From the NCBI RefSeq assembly GCF_036346875.1, contig NZ_CP107852.1, positions 4,898,001-4,962,000 on the forward strand: a DNA stretch of 64,000 bases, read 5' to 3'. Below are positions 1 to 8,901 of the stretch, piece by piece. The translations under genes were made by a program, and so were the position numbers. Every line of letters starts with the position of its first letter. Positions within the stretch are counted from its first letter, which is position 1. Source of the stretch: Nocardia sp. NBC_00508. Lineage in GTDB: Bacteria > Actinomycetota > Actinomycetes > Mycobacteriales > Mycobacteriaceae. Below the pieces are notes generated by a model. That model saw nothing but the letters and a program-made list of their open reading frames with translations. It was not told where the DNA came from and ran no database searches.

Positions 1-3000
1 GAACGCTTCGGCGATGATTTCCGCTTGTTCGACCGCGTGGACCTTGCTGGACCCCGAGGACGGGGCCGACATGGCGCGGCGGGAGATGCGGCGGAGTTTG
101 CCGAGGCGGGCGGGGAGGACTTCCGGGAGGTTGAGGCCGAAGAAGGGCCAGGCGCCCTGGTTGGCCGGTTCCTCCTGGACCCAGACGACGTCGGTGGCGT
201 TCTGGTAGCCGGCGAGGGCCTCGTTCAGGCGGTAGGTGGGCAGTGGGTAGAGCTGCTCGATGCGGACGATCGCCACGTCTTCGCGCTTCTGCTTGGCCTT
301 TTCGGCGGCCAGCTCGTAGTACAGCTTGCCGCTGGTCAACAGGACGCGCTTGACCTTGCCGCGGTCGCCGATGCCCTGCTCGTAGGCGGGTTCGTCGAAG
401 ACCGAGCGGAACTTGCTCTCGGTGAAGTCCTTCAGATCCGAGACCACGGCCTTGTTGCGCAGCATCGACTTCGGGGTGAAGACGATCAGCGGGCGGCGGA
501 TGCCGTCGAGCTGGTGGCGGCGCAGCAGGTGGAAGTAGTTCGCCGGGGTGGACGGCACCGCGACGGTCATCGAGCCCTCCGCGCACAGCAGCAGGAAGCG
601 CTCGATGCGGCCGGAGGTGTGGTCCGGGCCCTGGCCCTCGTGGCCGTGCGGCAGCAGCAGCACCACGTCGGAGAGCTGGCCCCACTTGGCCTCACCGGAG
701 GAGATGAACTCGTCGATGATCGACTGCGCGCCGTTGACGAAGTCACCGAACTGCGCCTCCCACAACACCAGTGCCTCGGGGTTGCCCAGCGAGTAGCCGT
801 ATTCGAAACCGACGGCGGCGAATTCGCTCAGGGCCGAGTCGTGCACCGCGAACCAACCAGGGTTCTCGCTGCCGATGTTGTGCAGGGGGGTGTATTCCTC
901 GGCGGTCTTGCGGTCGATGATCACCGCGTGCCGCTGGGTGAACGTGCCGCGGCGGGAGTCCTGACCGGTCAGGCGCACCGCGCGACCCTCGTCGATCAGC
1001 GTGCCGAACGCGAGCAGCTCGGCGAAGGCCCAGTCGACCTTGCCCTCGTAGGCCATCTCGCGGCGCTTCTCCAGCACCGGCTTGACGCGCGGGTGCACGT
1101 TGAAGCCGTCGGGCACGTTGAGGAACGCGTCGCCGATCCGCTGCAGGACGGCCTTGTCCACGGCCGTCACGACGGTCGCGGGCACCGGCTGGTCGCCTTC
1201 GACCGACTCGCTCGGTTCCGGCGAGTACTTCTCCAGCTCGCGGACCTCGTTGAACACCCGCTCCAGCTGGCCCTGGTAGTCGCGCAGCGCGTCCTCGGCC
1301 TCTTTCAGCGAGATGTCGCCACGACCGATCAGGCTCTCGGTGTACGCCTTGCGGACCGAGCGCTTGGTGTCGATGACGTCGTACATGTACGGCTGGGTCA
1401 TCGACGGGTCGTCGCCCTCGTTGTGGCCGCGACGGCGGTAGCAGATCATGTCGATCACGACGTCCTTGCGGAACTTCTGCTTGAAGTCGACCGCGAGGCG
1501 CGCCACCCAGTCGCACGCCTCCGGGTCGTCGCCGTTGACATGGAAGATCGGCGCGCCGATGAACTTCGCGATGTCGGTGGAGTACTCGGTGGAGCGGCTG
1601 TTCTCCGGTGCGGTGGTGAAGCCGATCTGGTTGTTCACCACGATGTGGATGGTGCCGCCGACCCGGTAGCCGCGCAGGCCGCCCAGGTTCAGCGTCTCGG
1701 CGACCACGCCCTGACCCGCGAACGCGGCGTCACCGTGCAGCATCAGCGGCACGACCGAGTAGCCCTCCGGCCCGTCGCCCTTGTCCCACAGGTCTTGCTT
1801 CGCGCGGACCAGGCCCTCCAGGACCGGGTCGACCGCCTCCAGGTGCGAGGGGTTGGCGGTGAGCGAGACCTCGATCTCGTTGTCGCCGAACATCTGCAGG
1901 TAGGTGCCGTGCGCGCCGAGGTGGTACTTCACGTCACCCGAGCCGTGCGCGCCCGCGGGGTTCATGTTGCCCTCGAACTCGGTGAAGATCTTCGAGTACG
2001 GCTTGCCGACGATATTGGCCAGCACGTTGAGGCGACCGCGGTGCGGCATGCCGATGACGACCTCGTCGAGGCTGTGTTCGGCGCACTGGTCGATCACCGC
2101 GTCCATCATCGGGATGACGGCCTCGGCGCCTTCCAGCGAGAAGCGCTTCTGTCCGACGTACTTGGTCTGCAGGAAGGTCTCGAAGGCCTCTGCGGCGTTC
2201 AGTCGGTTCAGGATGTACTTCTGTTGCGCGACAGTCGGCTTCGCGTGCTTCTGCTCGGTCCGCTCCTGGATCCACTGCAGCTGCTCGGTTTCGAGGATGT
2301 GGGTGTACTCGACGCCGACGTGGCGGCAGTAGGCGTCGCGCAGGATGGACAGCACGTCGCGCAGTTTCATCTGGTCCTGGCCGTGGAAGCCCGCCACGTT
2401 GAATGTGCGGTCCAGGTCCCACAAGGTCAGGCCGTGCTGGGTGACGTCCAAGTCCGGGTGGCTGCGGAACTTGTCCTTGACCAGCCGCAGCGGGTCGGTG
2501 TCGGCCATCAGGTGGCCGCGGTTGCGGTACGCCGCGATCATCTCCAGCACGCGGGCGCTCTTGTCCACGCCGCGCTCGCGGACGTCCTTGCGCCAGCGGA
2601 CCGGCTCGTACGGCACGCCGAGGCCGTGGAAGATCTCGTCGTAGAACTCGTCGGAGATCAGCAGTGTGTGGATGGTGCGCAGGAAGTCACCGGACTCCGC
2701 GCCCTGGATGATGCGGTGGTCGTAGGTGGAGGTGAGCGTCATCAGCTTGCCGACGCCCAGCTCGGCGATGCGCTCGTCGCTCATGCCCTGGAACTCGGCG
2801 GGGTACTCCATGGCGCCGGCACCGATGATCGCGCCCTGGCCGTTCATCAGGCGCGGCACCGAGTGCACGGTGCCGATGGTGCCCGGGTTGGTCAGCGAGA
2901 CGGTGACGCCGGAGAAGTCCTCGGCGGTCAGCTTGCCGTCTCGGGCCCGGCGGACGATGTCCTCGTAGGCGGTGTGGAACTGCCCGAAGGTCATGGCCTC

Positions 3001-3768
3001 GCAACCCTTGATGGCCGCGACGACCAGTGCGCGGTTGCCGTCCTTGCCGGGCAGGTCGATGGCGAGGCCGAGGTTGGTGTGCGCGGGGGTGACCGCGTTC
3101 GGCTTGCCGTCGATCTCGGCGTAGTGCCGGTTCAGGTTCGGGAACGCCTTGACCGCCTGCACGATGGCGTAGCCGAGCAGGTGGGTGAAGGAGATCTTGC
3201 CGCCCCGGGTGCGGGCGAGATGGTTGTTGATGACCAGGCGGTTGTCGATCATCAACTTGGCCGGGATCGCGCGCACGCTGGTCGCGGTGGGGATGCTCAG
3301 CGAGGCGGCCATGTTCTTCGCCACCGCGGCGGCGGCGCCGCGCAGGACCTTGGACTCGTCGGTGGCGGTGTCGGCCTGCTTCGGGCCGGAGGTCGGCGCG
3401 GCGTTCGAGGTCGGTGCCGGGGTGGTCTGCGGGGTGCGAGCGGTCACCGCGGCCGGCTTCGGAGCCGCCGGGGCGGGCTTGGTGGCAGCCGGGGCGGGCG
3501 CTTTCGGGGCCGCGGGCGTGGGGGCAGGGGCGGGCGCAGGCGTGGCGGCAGCGGGCTTGGGGGCCGGGGTGACCGGAGCCGGAGCGGCGGCCTGCGCGGG
3601 CGCGGGGGCGGTCTGGCTGTTGCCGGAATCGCCGCTCGCCTCAGGCGTGTAGTCGGCCAGGAACTCATGCCAGCTCTCGTCGACGGAAGATGGATCCTGT
3701 TTGAACTTTTGATACATCTCGTCGACCAGCCATTGGTTCTGTCCGAACTGGGAAGTTGAGCTGCTCAC
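1..3768 (-). CDS. kgd: multifunctional 2-oxoglutarate decarboxylase / dehydrogenase E1 (Kgd), 3' end cut off
   Basis: Thiamine-diphosphate enzyme of the TCA cycle acting on 2-oxoglutarate. About 1,256 residues are visible. The N-terminus (FGQNQWLVDEMYQKF) is followed by an Ala/Pro-rich linker (about 45-115), an E2-like acyltransferase domain (about 130-350, with the DHRIIQGAESGDF active-site segment) and the E1 domains (GDAAFAGQGVVAETL, YRRRGHNEGDDPS). This E2-E1 fusion is the mycobacterial Kgd type. The last codons at the window edge read EIIAEAF; M. tuberculosis Kgd ends similarly, so only one or two residues and the stop should be missing. The GTG at 3768 matches the family N-terminus; an in-frame ATG lies 18 bases upstream. 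The long open frame on the opposite strand is a high-GC shadow. Confidence 0.97.
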   Translation of the reverse strand, partial: MSSSTSQFGQNQWLVDEMYQKFKQDPSSVDESWHEFLADYTPEASGDSGNSQTAPAPAQAAAPAPVTPAPKPAAATPAPAPAPTPAAPKAPAPAATKPAPAAPKPAAVTARTPQTTPAPTSNAAPTSGPKQADTATDESKVLRGAAAAVAKNMAASLSIPTATSVRAIPAKLMIDNRLVINNHLARTRGGKISFTHLLGYAIVQAVKAFPNLNRHYAEIDGKPNAVTPAHTNLGLAIDLPGKDGNRALVVAAIKGCEAMTFGQFHTAYEDIVRRARDGKLTAEDFSGVTVSLTNPGTIGTVHSVPRLMNGQGAIIGAGAMEYPAEFQGMSDERIAELGVGKLMTLTSTYDHRIIQGAESGDFLRTIHTLLISDEFYDEIFHGLGVPYEPVRWRKDVRERGVDKSARVLEMIAAYRNRGHLMADTDPLRLVKDKFRSHPDLDVTQHGLTLWDLDRTFNVAGFHGQDQMKLRDVLSILRDAYCRHVGVEYTHILETEQLQWIQERTEQKHAKPTVAQQKYILNRLNAAEAFETFLQTKYVGQKRFSLEGAEAVIPMMDAVIDQCAEHSLDEVVIGMPHRGRLNVLANIVGKPYSKIFTEFEGNMNPAGAHGSGDVKYHLGAHGTYLQMFGDNEIEVSLTANPSHLEAVDPVLEGLVRAKQDLWDKGDGPEGYSVVPLMLHGDAAFAGQGVVAETLNLGGLRGYRVGGTIHIVVNNQIGFTTAPENSRSTEYSTDIAKFIGAPIFHVNGDDPEACDWVARLAVDFKQKFRKDVVIDMICYRRRGHNEGDDPSMTQPYMYDVIDTKRSVRKAYTESLIGRGDISLKEAEDALRDYQGQLERVFNEVRELEKYSPEPSESVEGDQPVPATVVTAVDKAVLQRIGDAFLNVPDGFNVHPRVKPVLEKRREMAYEGKVDWAFAELLAFGTLIDEGRAVRLTGQDSRRGTFTQRHAVIIDRKTAEEYTPLHNIGSENPGWFAVHDSALSEFAAVGFEYGYSLGNPEALVLWEAQFGDFVNGAQSIIDEFISSGEAKWGQLSDVVLLLPHGHEGQGPDHTSGRIERFLLLCAEGSMTVAVPSTPANYFHLLRRHQLDGIRRPLIVFTPKSMLRNKAVVSDLKDFTESKFRSVFDEPAYEQGIGDRGKVKRVLLTSGKLYYELAAEKAKQKREDVAIVRIEQLYPLPTYRLNEALAGYQNATDVVWVQEEPANQGAWPFFGLNLPEVLPARLGKLRRISRRAMSAPSSGSSKVHAVEQAEIIAEAF

Positions 3769-3891
3769 AGCAGGTGTTCGCCTCATTTCGTTCTTTGCGC
3801 TGCGACGTTTGTGACGTGCCCGGCACGGGGATCAGCGGATGCGCGCCGATGCGCCCTATCTGAGGATAGGCCCAGCAGCAAATCGGCGGAT

Positions 3892-6800
3892 TCACTGACC
3901 ACCCGACACCCCCGACCTCATAGGTGACGACTCGTCAATAGTCGAGAATATTCCCCCTGACTCGTGCGCCGCTGCCCACAGCCGGGCATACGGACCGCCC
4001 GCGGCGAGCAGCTCCGCATGGGGACCGAATTCCACGATCCGCCCGTGGTCGACCACGGCGATCCGGTCGGCGCGCGCGGCCGTGCCGAGCCGGTGCGCGA
4101 CGATCACGGTGGTCCGGTCCCGGCTCAGCGATCGGCTCGCTGCCAGCACCGATGCCTCGGCGTCCGGATCGAGCGTCGCGGTGGCCTCGTCGAGCAGCAG
4201 CAAGTCCGGAGCGACCAGTTCGGCGCGGGCCAGCGCGATCAGCTGACGCTGCCCCGCCGACAGACCGCGGCCCCGCTCGCCGACCGGATGGCCCATCCCG
4301 AGCGGGAGGGCAGCGATCATGTCGGTCGCGCCCACCGCGGCGGCGGCCGCGGCGATCTCCTCGGGTGTCGCCAATGGTTTCCCGAATGCAATGTTGCTCG
4401 CCACATCGCCGGTGAACAGGTGAGCTTCCTGCGGGACGATGCCGAGCCGGGAGCGGTAGTCGGCGAGGCGGTAGTCGCGGATGTCGGCGCCGTCCACGCG
4501 GATGACGCCGGGAGCTACGCCACGGTCACCGTTCTGCTCGATCGAGCTACTCGCCAACCCGGCGGGGCTCAGCGCTGGGATAGTCCGGGTCTCCGCCCCC
4601 TTCGGATGCCCACCGGAATGGTTCGACTCGTCACGGGGCAGGTCATAGAGACGCGCCAGCAACTTGACGACGGTCGACTTTCCCGCGCCGGTCGGCCCGA
4701 CCAGCGCCAGGGTGGAACCCGTCGGGATGTGCAGGGAAACGCCGTCCAGGGCCAGACCCCGGCTGCCCGCGTACCGGAACCGGACGTCGTCGAAGGCGAC
4801 ATCGCCGTGCAGTCCGTGCGCGAACGGCACCGGATCGGCCGGATCCGCGGTGAGCGAGGACGGCGTGCGCAGCAGGTCCCCGATCCGTCGCAGCCCGACC
4901 CTGGCCTGCTGGTAGCTGTCGAAGACCTGGGACAGGTGCAGGATCGGGCCGAACAGCAGTTGGAGATACAGCACGAACGCGATCAGCGTTCCCGCGCTGG
5001 TCGCACCCGCGGCGACCTCGCGCGCACCGAAGAACACCACCGCGGCCAGCGCCGCGTCCGCCCACCCGACGACGAATGCGAAGTACAGCGCGATCGCGCG
5101 CTGCGCCCGCAGACGGCTGTCGCGATAGCGCTGTGAATACTCGGCGAAGCGACGGGCCGCGCGCGGCTCGTGCCGGTTCGCCTGCACGGCGCGCAGCCCC
5201 GTCACGTTCTCCTGGAAATCGGCGTTGACCGCCGACACATGCTCTCTCGAGACGGTGTACGCGATGGACGACACCCGCCGGAACAGCACTGTGGCGAGCA
5301 CCAGGCTGGGCACCGTCGCCAGCACGACGAGCGCCAGCGAGACATCGATGACCAGCAACGCGACCACGATGCCGACCAGTGTCATCAGGCCGACCAGGGT
5401 GGTCGCCACCCCGGTCTGCAGAAATGTCGACAGTGCGTCGACGTCGGTGGTCATCCGGGTCATGATCCGGCCGGAGAGTTCGCGTTCGTAGTAGTCCAGC
5501 CCGAGCCGCTGCAGATGCGCGAAGCTGCGGACCCGCAAGGCGAACAGCACTCGTTCTCCGGTGCGCGCGGTCAGCACGGTGGTCGCCGCGCCGACCGCCA
5601 AGCCCGCGGCGGCGAGCACCACGCCCAGCAGCGCGGCGCGAACCAGCGCCGCGGCATTGTCGCCGAGCACACCACCGTCGATCGCGTAGCGCACCAGAGG
5701 TGGGAACGCGATGCCGATCGCGGCGTCCGCCGCCAGCAGAGCCATCACAGTCAGGACGAGTGGGCGCACCGGGCGCAGCATGCGGCGCAGCCCGAAGCGC
5801 GGATCGGGCTCGCGCAAACGCTGTGCGTTCAGGCTGGGCTGTTCGGCGGCGGGTGGCAAGCGCTCGATGGTGCGGCGCAGTTCGGGGGTCTCGCTCACGT
5901 CGGCCGCCGCGCCCGCGAAGTGGCCGCCGGAACGACCGAGCGCCCGCTGGTTCCCGGCCCCGGTCGGGGCGGCGTCCGGTCCAGGGGCGACGTGTCCTGC
6001 GGGGCCGGGCAGCCTGATCACGCGATCGGCATGGGCGAGCGTCGATTCCCGATGCGCCAGGATCAGCGTGGTCCGTCCGCCGCGGTCGGGCAGCGCGTCG
6101 AAGATCGCGGCCTCGGTCACCGCGTCCACCGCCGAGGTAGCGTCGTCGAGAACCAGGATGCGTGGGCGCGCCAGTAGCGCCCTGGCCAGGGCGATCCGCT
6201 GCCGCTGGCCGCCGGAAAGGGTCAGGCCGCGTTCGCCGACCACAGTGTCGTAGCCATCCGGCAACTCGGTGATGAACTCGTCGGCCGCGGCTTGCACGGC
6301 GGCCTGCCTGATCTCATCGTCGGTGGCCTCCGGCCGCCCGAGCGCGATATTCGCGGCGATCGTGTCGGAGAACAGGAAGGGGTCGTCGAAAACGACGCCG
6401 ATGGCCGCGCGCAGATCGGCGGCACGCACGTCGGCGATGTCGACCCCGACGGCGTCCGCCGTGAGCGTCGCGGTGCGCGGACCGATCCGCGGAACGGTGA
6501 ACGCACCGGCAGGGTCGGTGCTCGGTGCGTTGCTCGACCCGCGTCGCGTGACAGCCGACGCGTTGGCCGGTTCGGCGCTTGCGGCGGTGCGCAAACTGTT
6601 CCGCGTGTCGGTGTACCGGTCAGCCGAGTCGGTGCGCGGCGTGGGGTGCGGACCGTTTCGTGTGACGGCGAACGGGTCGGCCGAGTCGGTGCGCGGCGTG
6701 GGGTCGCGACCGTTCCGCGTCTCGGTGTACGCGTCAACCGGGTCCGTGCGCGGCGTGGGGTGCGGACCGTTCCACGTGTCGATGGACCCGTCGGCCGGTT

Positions 6801-8082
6801 CGGTGCGCGGCGGAGCGAGTGCGGCATCGGCGAACAGCCGGATGTTGCCGGAATCCGGCGCGTAGAACCGGGGGAGCAGCAGGGCGAGTGTGGACTTGCC
6901 CGAGCCCGCCGGGCCGATGACGGCCACCGTCTCACCGGGCCGTATCCGCAGGTCCAGTTCGCGCAGAACCGGCTGATCGGGATCGAAACCGAAGGTGAGG
7001 GCATCGATTTCGATGCCGAGCGGCCCATCCGGAAGCTCGACCGGACGGTCCGGGTCGGCGATGACCGGCGCGGTGTCGATCACCTGGAACACCCGTTCGG
7101 CCGCCGCTCTGGTCAGCTGGGCCATGACGATCACCGACGAGAGGATGCGCGCGGTGCCGGTCATGACCGCGACGTACGCGGCGAACGCGACGAAGGTGCC
7201 GATCCCGATGCTGCCGTGCAGTGCGAGCAGCCCACCCAGCGCGATGACCGCGACCATGCCGAGTTGCGGAATCGTCGCGATCGTCGGTGCGAATCCGGCG
7301 TCGATCTTCGCCGCGCGCATCCGCTCCGCGAACAGCCTCCGGCCATGGCGTTCCAGCAGGTCGACCATCCGAGCTTCTTGACCGAAGCCCTTCACTACCC
7401 GCACGCCGGTCACCGTCTCCTCGACATGCTGGGCGAGGTCGGCGGCGCGCTGCTGCGCGGACCAGGTGGCCGCGTGCAGCCGCGGGCGCACTCGATACAC
7501 CACCAGTCCGATCGCGGGCACCACCAGCAGTGCGACGGCGGCCAGTGGCGGCGAGAGCCAGATCATGACCGCGGCGGCGAGAACGAACTCCAGCAGCGCC
7601 ATGCCCGACAGCGGGGCCATCGCCATCAGGCCTTGGACCAGCTGGAGATCGGTGATCGACCGGGACACCACCTGCCCGGTGCGCAGGGTGTCCTGTCCGA
7701 TGCCGTCCAAGCGCTGCAGCGAGCCGAGCAGATTCACGCGTAGCGCGTGCTGCACGTCCAAGGACAGCCGCCCGGCCAGCAAGCGCCGTCCGAATCCGGC
7801 CGCTGAGCGGCTGACGGCCAGCACCAGGAACAGGCCCGCGACCGCGCTGATCGCCGCAGTGTCACCCACACCGGCCGCGTCGATGGCCTTCTTGGTCAGC
7901 AGCGGCCCGGCCGTCTCGATGACCGCGCCACCGAGCACCGCCGCCCCGATCCCGGCCAGCACCGCGCGGTGCGGCCGGCACTCGGCCCACAGCCTGCGTA
8001 TCCATCCCGGTCTGCCGCCCCCGTCCATGTCGACCGCTCGCCCCCTTTGTCGTCCCGCGTTCCTCATCGACGGTACCGACAC
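3892..8082 (-). CDS. fused ABC exporter (TMD-NBD-TMD-NBD), Rv0194-like multidrug type
   Basis: A 1,396-residue protein with two complete half-exporters in one chain. NBD1 has Walker A GPAGSGKST (near residue 387), signature LSGGQRQRIALARAL (near 620) and Walker B LVLDDATSAVD, where D replaces the catalytic Glu. NBD2 has GPTGAGKST (near 1130), LSAGQRQLIALARAE (near 1275) and LLLLDEATATLD. One ATP site is therefore degenerate, as in heterodimeric exporters. NBD1 holds a 114-residue tandem-repeat insertion between the strand after Walker A and the segment leading to the Q-loop; NBD2 has a shorter unrelated insertion (about 1150-1180) at the equivalent turn. The start could instead be the ATG at 8028, which follows an AGGGGG sequence. 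Rv0194 of M. tuberculosis has the same fused architecture without, as far as I recall, the repeats. Substrate unknown. Confidence 0.93.
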   Translation of the reverse strand: MSVPSMRNAGRQRGRAVDMDGGGRPGWIRRLWAECRPHRAVLAGIGAAVLGGAVIETAGPLLTKKAIDAAGVGDTAAISAVAGLFLVLAVSRSAAGFGRRLLAGRLSLDVQHALRVNLLGSLQRLDGIGQDTLRTGQVVSRSITDLQLVQGLMAMAPLSGMALLEFVLAAAVMIWLSPPLAAVALLVVPAIGLVVYRVRPRLHAATWSAQQRAADLAQHVEETVTGVRVVKGFGQEARMVDLLERHGRRLFAERMRAAKIDAGFAPTIATIPQLGMVAVIALGGLLALHGSIGIGTFVAFAAYVAVMTGTARILSSVIVMAQLTRAAAERVFQVIDTAPVIADPDRPVELPDGPLGIEIDALTFGFDPDQPVLRELDLRIRPGETVAVIGPAGSGKSTLALLLPRFYAPDSGNIRLFADAALAPPRTEPADGSIDTWNGPHPTPRTDPVDAYTETRNGRDPTPRTDSADPFAVTRNGPHPTPRTDSADRYTDTRNSLRTAASAEPANASAVTRRGSSNAPSTDPAGAFTVPRIGPRTATLTADAVGVDIADVRAADLRAAIGVVFDDPFLFSDTIAANIALGRPEATDDEIRQAAVQAAADEFITELPDGYDTVVGERGLTLSGGQRQRIALARALLARPRILVLDDATSAVDAVTEAAIFDALPDRGGRTTLILAHRESTLAHADRVIRLPGPAGHVAPGPDAAPTGAGNQRALGRSGGHFAGAAADVSETPELRRTIERLPPAAEQPSLNAQRLREPDPRFGLRRMLRPVRPLVLTVMALLAADAAIGIAFPPLVRYAIDGGVLGDNAAALVRAALLGVVLAAAGLAVGAATTVLTARTGERVLFALRVRSFAHLQRLGLDYYERELSGRIMTRMTTDVDALSTFLQTGVATTLVGLMTLVGIVVALLVIDVSLALVVLATVPSLVLATVLFRRVSSIAYTVSREHVSAVNADFQENVTGLRAVQANRHEPRAARRFAEYSQRYRDSRLRAQRAIALYFAFVVGWADAALAAVVFFGAREVAAGATSAGTLIAFVLYLQLLFGPILHLSQVFDSYQQARVGLRRIGDLLRTPSSLTADPADPVPFAHGLHGDVAFDDVRFRYAGSRGLALDGVSLHIPTGSTLALVGPTGAGKSTVVKLLARLYDLPRDESNHSGGHPKGAETRTIPALSPAGLASSSIEQNGDRGVAPGVIRVDGADIRDYRLADYRSRLGIVPQEAHLFTGDVASNIAFGKPLATPEEIAAAAAAVGATDMIAALPLGMGHPVGERGRGLSAGQRQLIALARAELVAPDLLLLDEATATLDPDAEASVLAASRSLSRDRTTVIVAHRLGTAARADRIAVVDHGRIVEFGPHAELLAAGGPYARLWAAAHESGGIFSTIDESSPMRSGVSGGQ
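6463..6804 (-). repeat. 6 x 57-bp in-frame tandem repeat (19-residue units) inside the ABC exporter gene
   Basis: Six consecutive units of exactly 57 bp encode 19-residue repeats at residues 427-540. The best-conserved units read TDPVDAYTETRNGRDPTPR and TDSADPFAVTRNGPHPTPR. The three units nearest the protein N-terminus are most alike and the others have diverged, and the reading frame is kept throughout. The repeats sit within NBD1 after the strand that follows Walker A. They are rich in Asp, Thr, Arg and Pro and should form a disordered hydrophilic loop. No function is known. Confidence 0.9.
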
Positions 8083-8118
8083 CCACCGACACCTACTTGT
8101 TCCCCGCCGGGGCTCGCG

Positions 8119-8901
8119 TCACAGGTCGCGGGTGCGCAGGCTCCACCAGCTGGCGGCGCCCGAGCCGATGGTCCAGAGCAGCAGGACCACGACGGCGGCC
8201 GGGGTGGGCGCGAGGAAATCGCTGTCGGGGAAGGAGCCGACGGCCACGGTGCCGACGGTGGCGGAGACGGGCAGGAGGGTCACGATGCCGGGGATACCGA
8301 GTCCCTGCGCGACAAGCCACAGCAAGGGCTCGCCGATCACGACCCAGCCGAGCAGCAGCGCTACCGCCCTGGACGAGGAGCGCATCAGGATGCCCGCGCT
8401 CGCGCCGATCAGCGACCAGCAGACCACCGCGAGCAGACCGCCGCCGAGCACGGCGAACAACTCCGCGGTGACGGTGATCTTGTGGCGACCGACGCCGAAC
8501 AGGCCGCCAAGCGCGACCAATTCCACCGCCACCGCCGCCGCTAGCGCACAACACCCGATGACCAGGAACTTCGCGGCGGCCAGGCGGTCGCGGTCGGCGG
8601 TGAACAGCACGCTCACCGGCATCGTGTGGTACTGGTACTCGGCGCCGGTGCCAACCGCGCCGAAGACGGCGGCCGCCAGCGCGACCACGGCGAGACCGAC
8701 GTAGAGCCCGATCGTCGCCGCGCCGGTGGCAGGCTGCCCGCGCGGGTCCGGCGGCCCGGCCAGGCTCGCCGAGGCGATGCTCGCGATCAGCGCGATGGCG
8801 AGTACGAGGCCAGCGAGCACCTGGCCGCGCGGCATCGTGACGACCTTGCGGATCTCGGAGTTGACGTTCGGCACCAGGTCCGCGGGCAGGATGGCGATCA
8901 T
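8119..8901 (-). CDS. ABC-2-type transporter permease
   Basis: A 260-residue hydrophobic protein with about six predicted membrane segments, for example VLAGLVLAIALIASIAS near residue 28, GLYVGLAVVALAAAVFGAVG, FLVIGCCALAAAVAVELVAL, LLAVVCWSLIGASAGILM and a C-terminal AVVVLLLWTIGSGAASW. It overlaps the upstream ATPase gene by four bases (ATGA), so the two are translationally coupled and probably form one transporter. The start at 8901 gives MIAILPADLVPNVNSEIRKV, a typical cytosolic N-terminus for ABC-2 permeases. Substrate cannot be told from sequence. Confidence 0.88.
   Translation of the reverse strand: MIAILPADLVPNVNSEIRKVVTMPRGQVLAGLVLAIALIASIASASLAGPPDPRGQPATGAATIGLYVGLAVVALAAAVFGAVGTGAEYQYHTMPVSVLFTADRDRLAAAKFLVIGCCALAAAVAVELVALGGLFGVGRHKITVTAELFAVLGGGLLAVVCWSLIGASAGILMRSSSRAVALLLGWVVIGEPLLWLVAQGLGIPGIVTLLPVSATVGTVAVGSFPDSDFLAPTPAAVVVLLLWTIGSGAASWWSLRTRDL

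Noticed and set aside
25..3759. 1,244-codon open frame on the plus strand
   Set aside because: It is antisense to kgd, whose domains and motifs are unmistakable. High third-position GC keeps the opposite frame open; its product is rich in Arg, Val, Asp and His with no domain.
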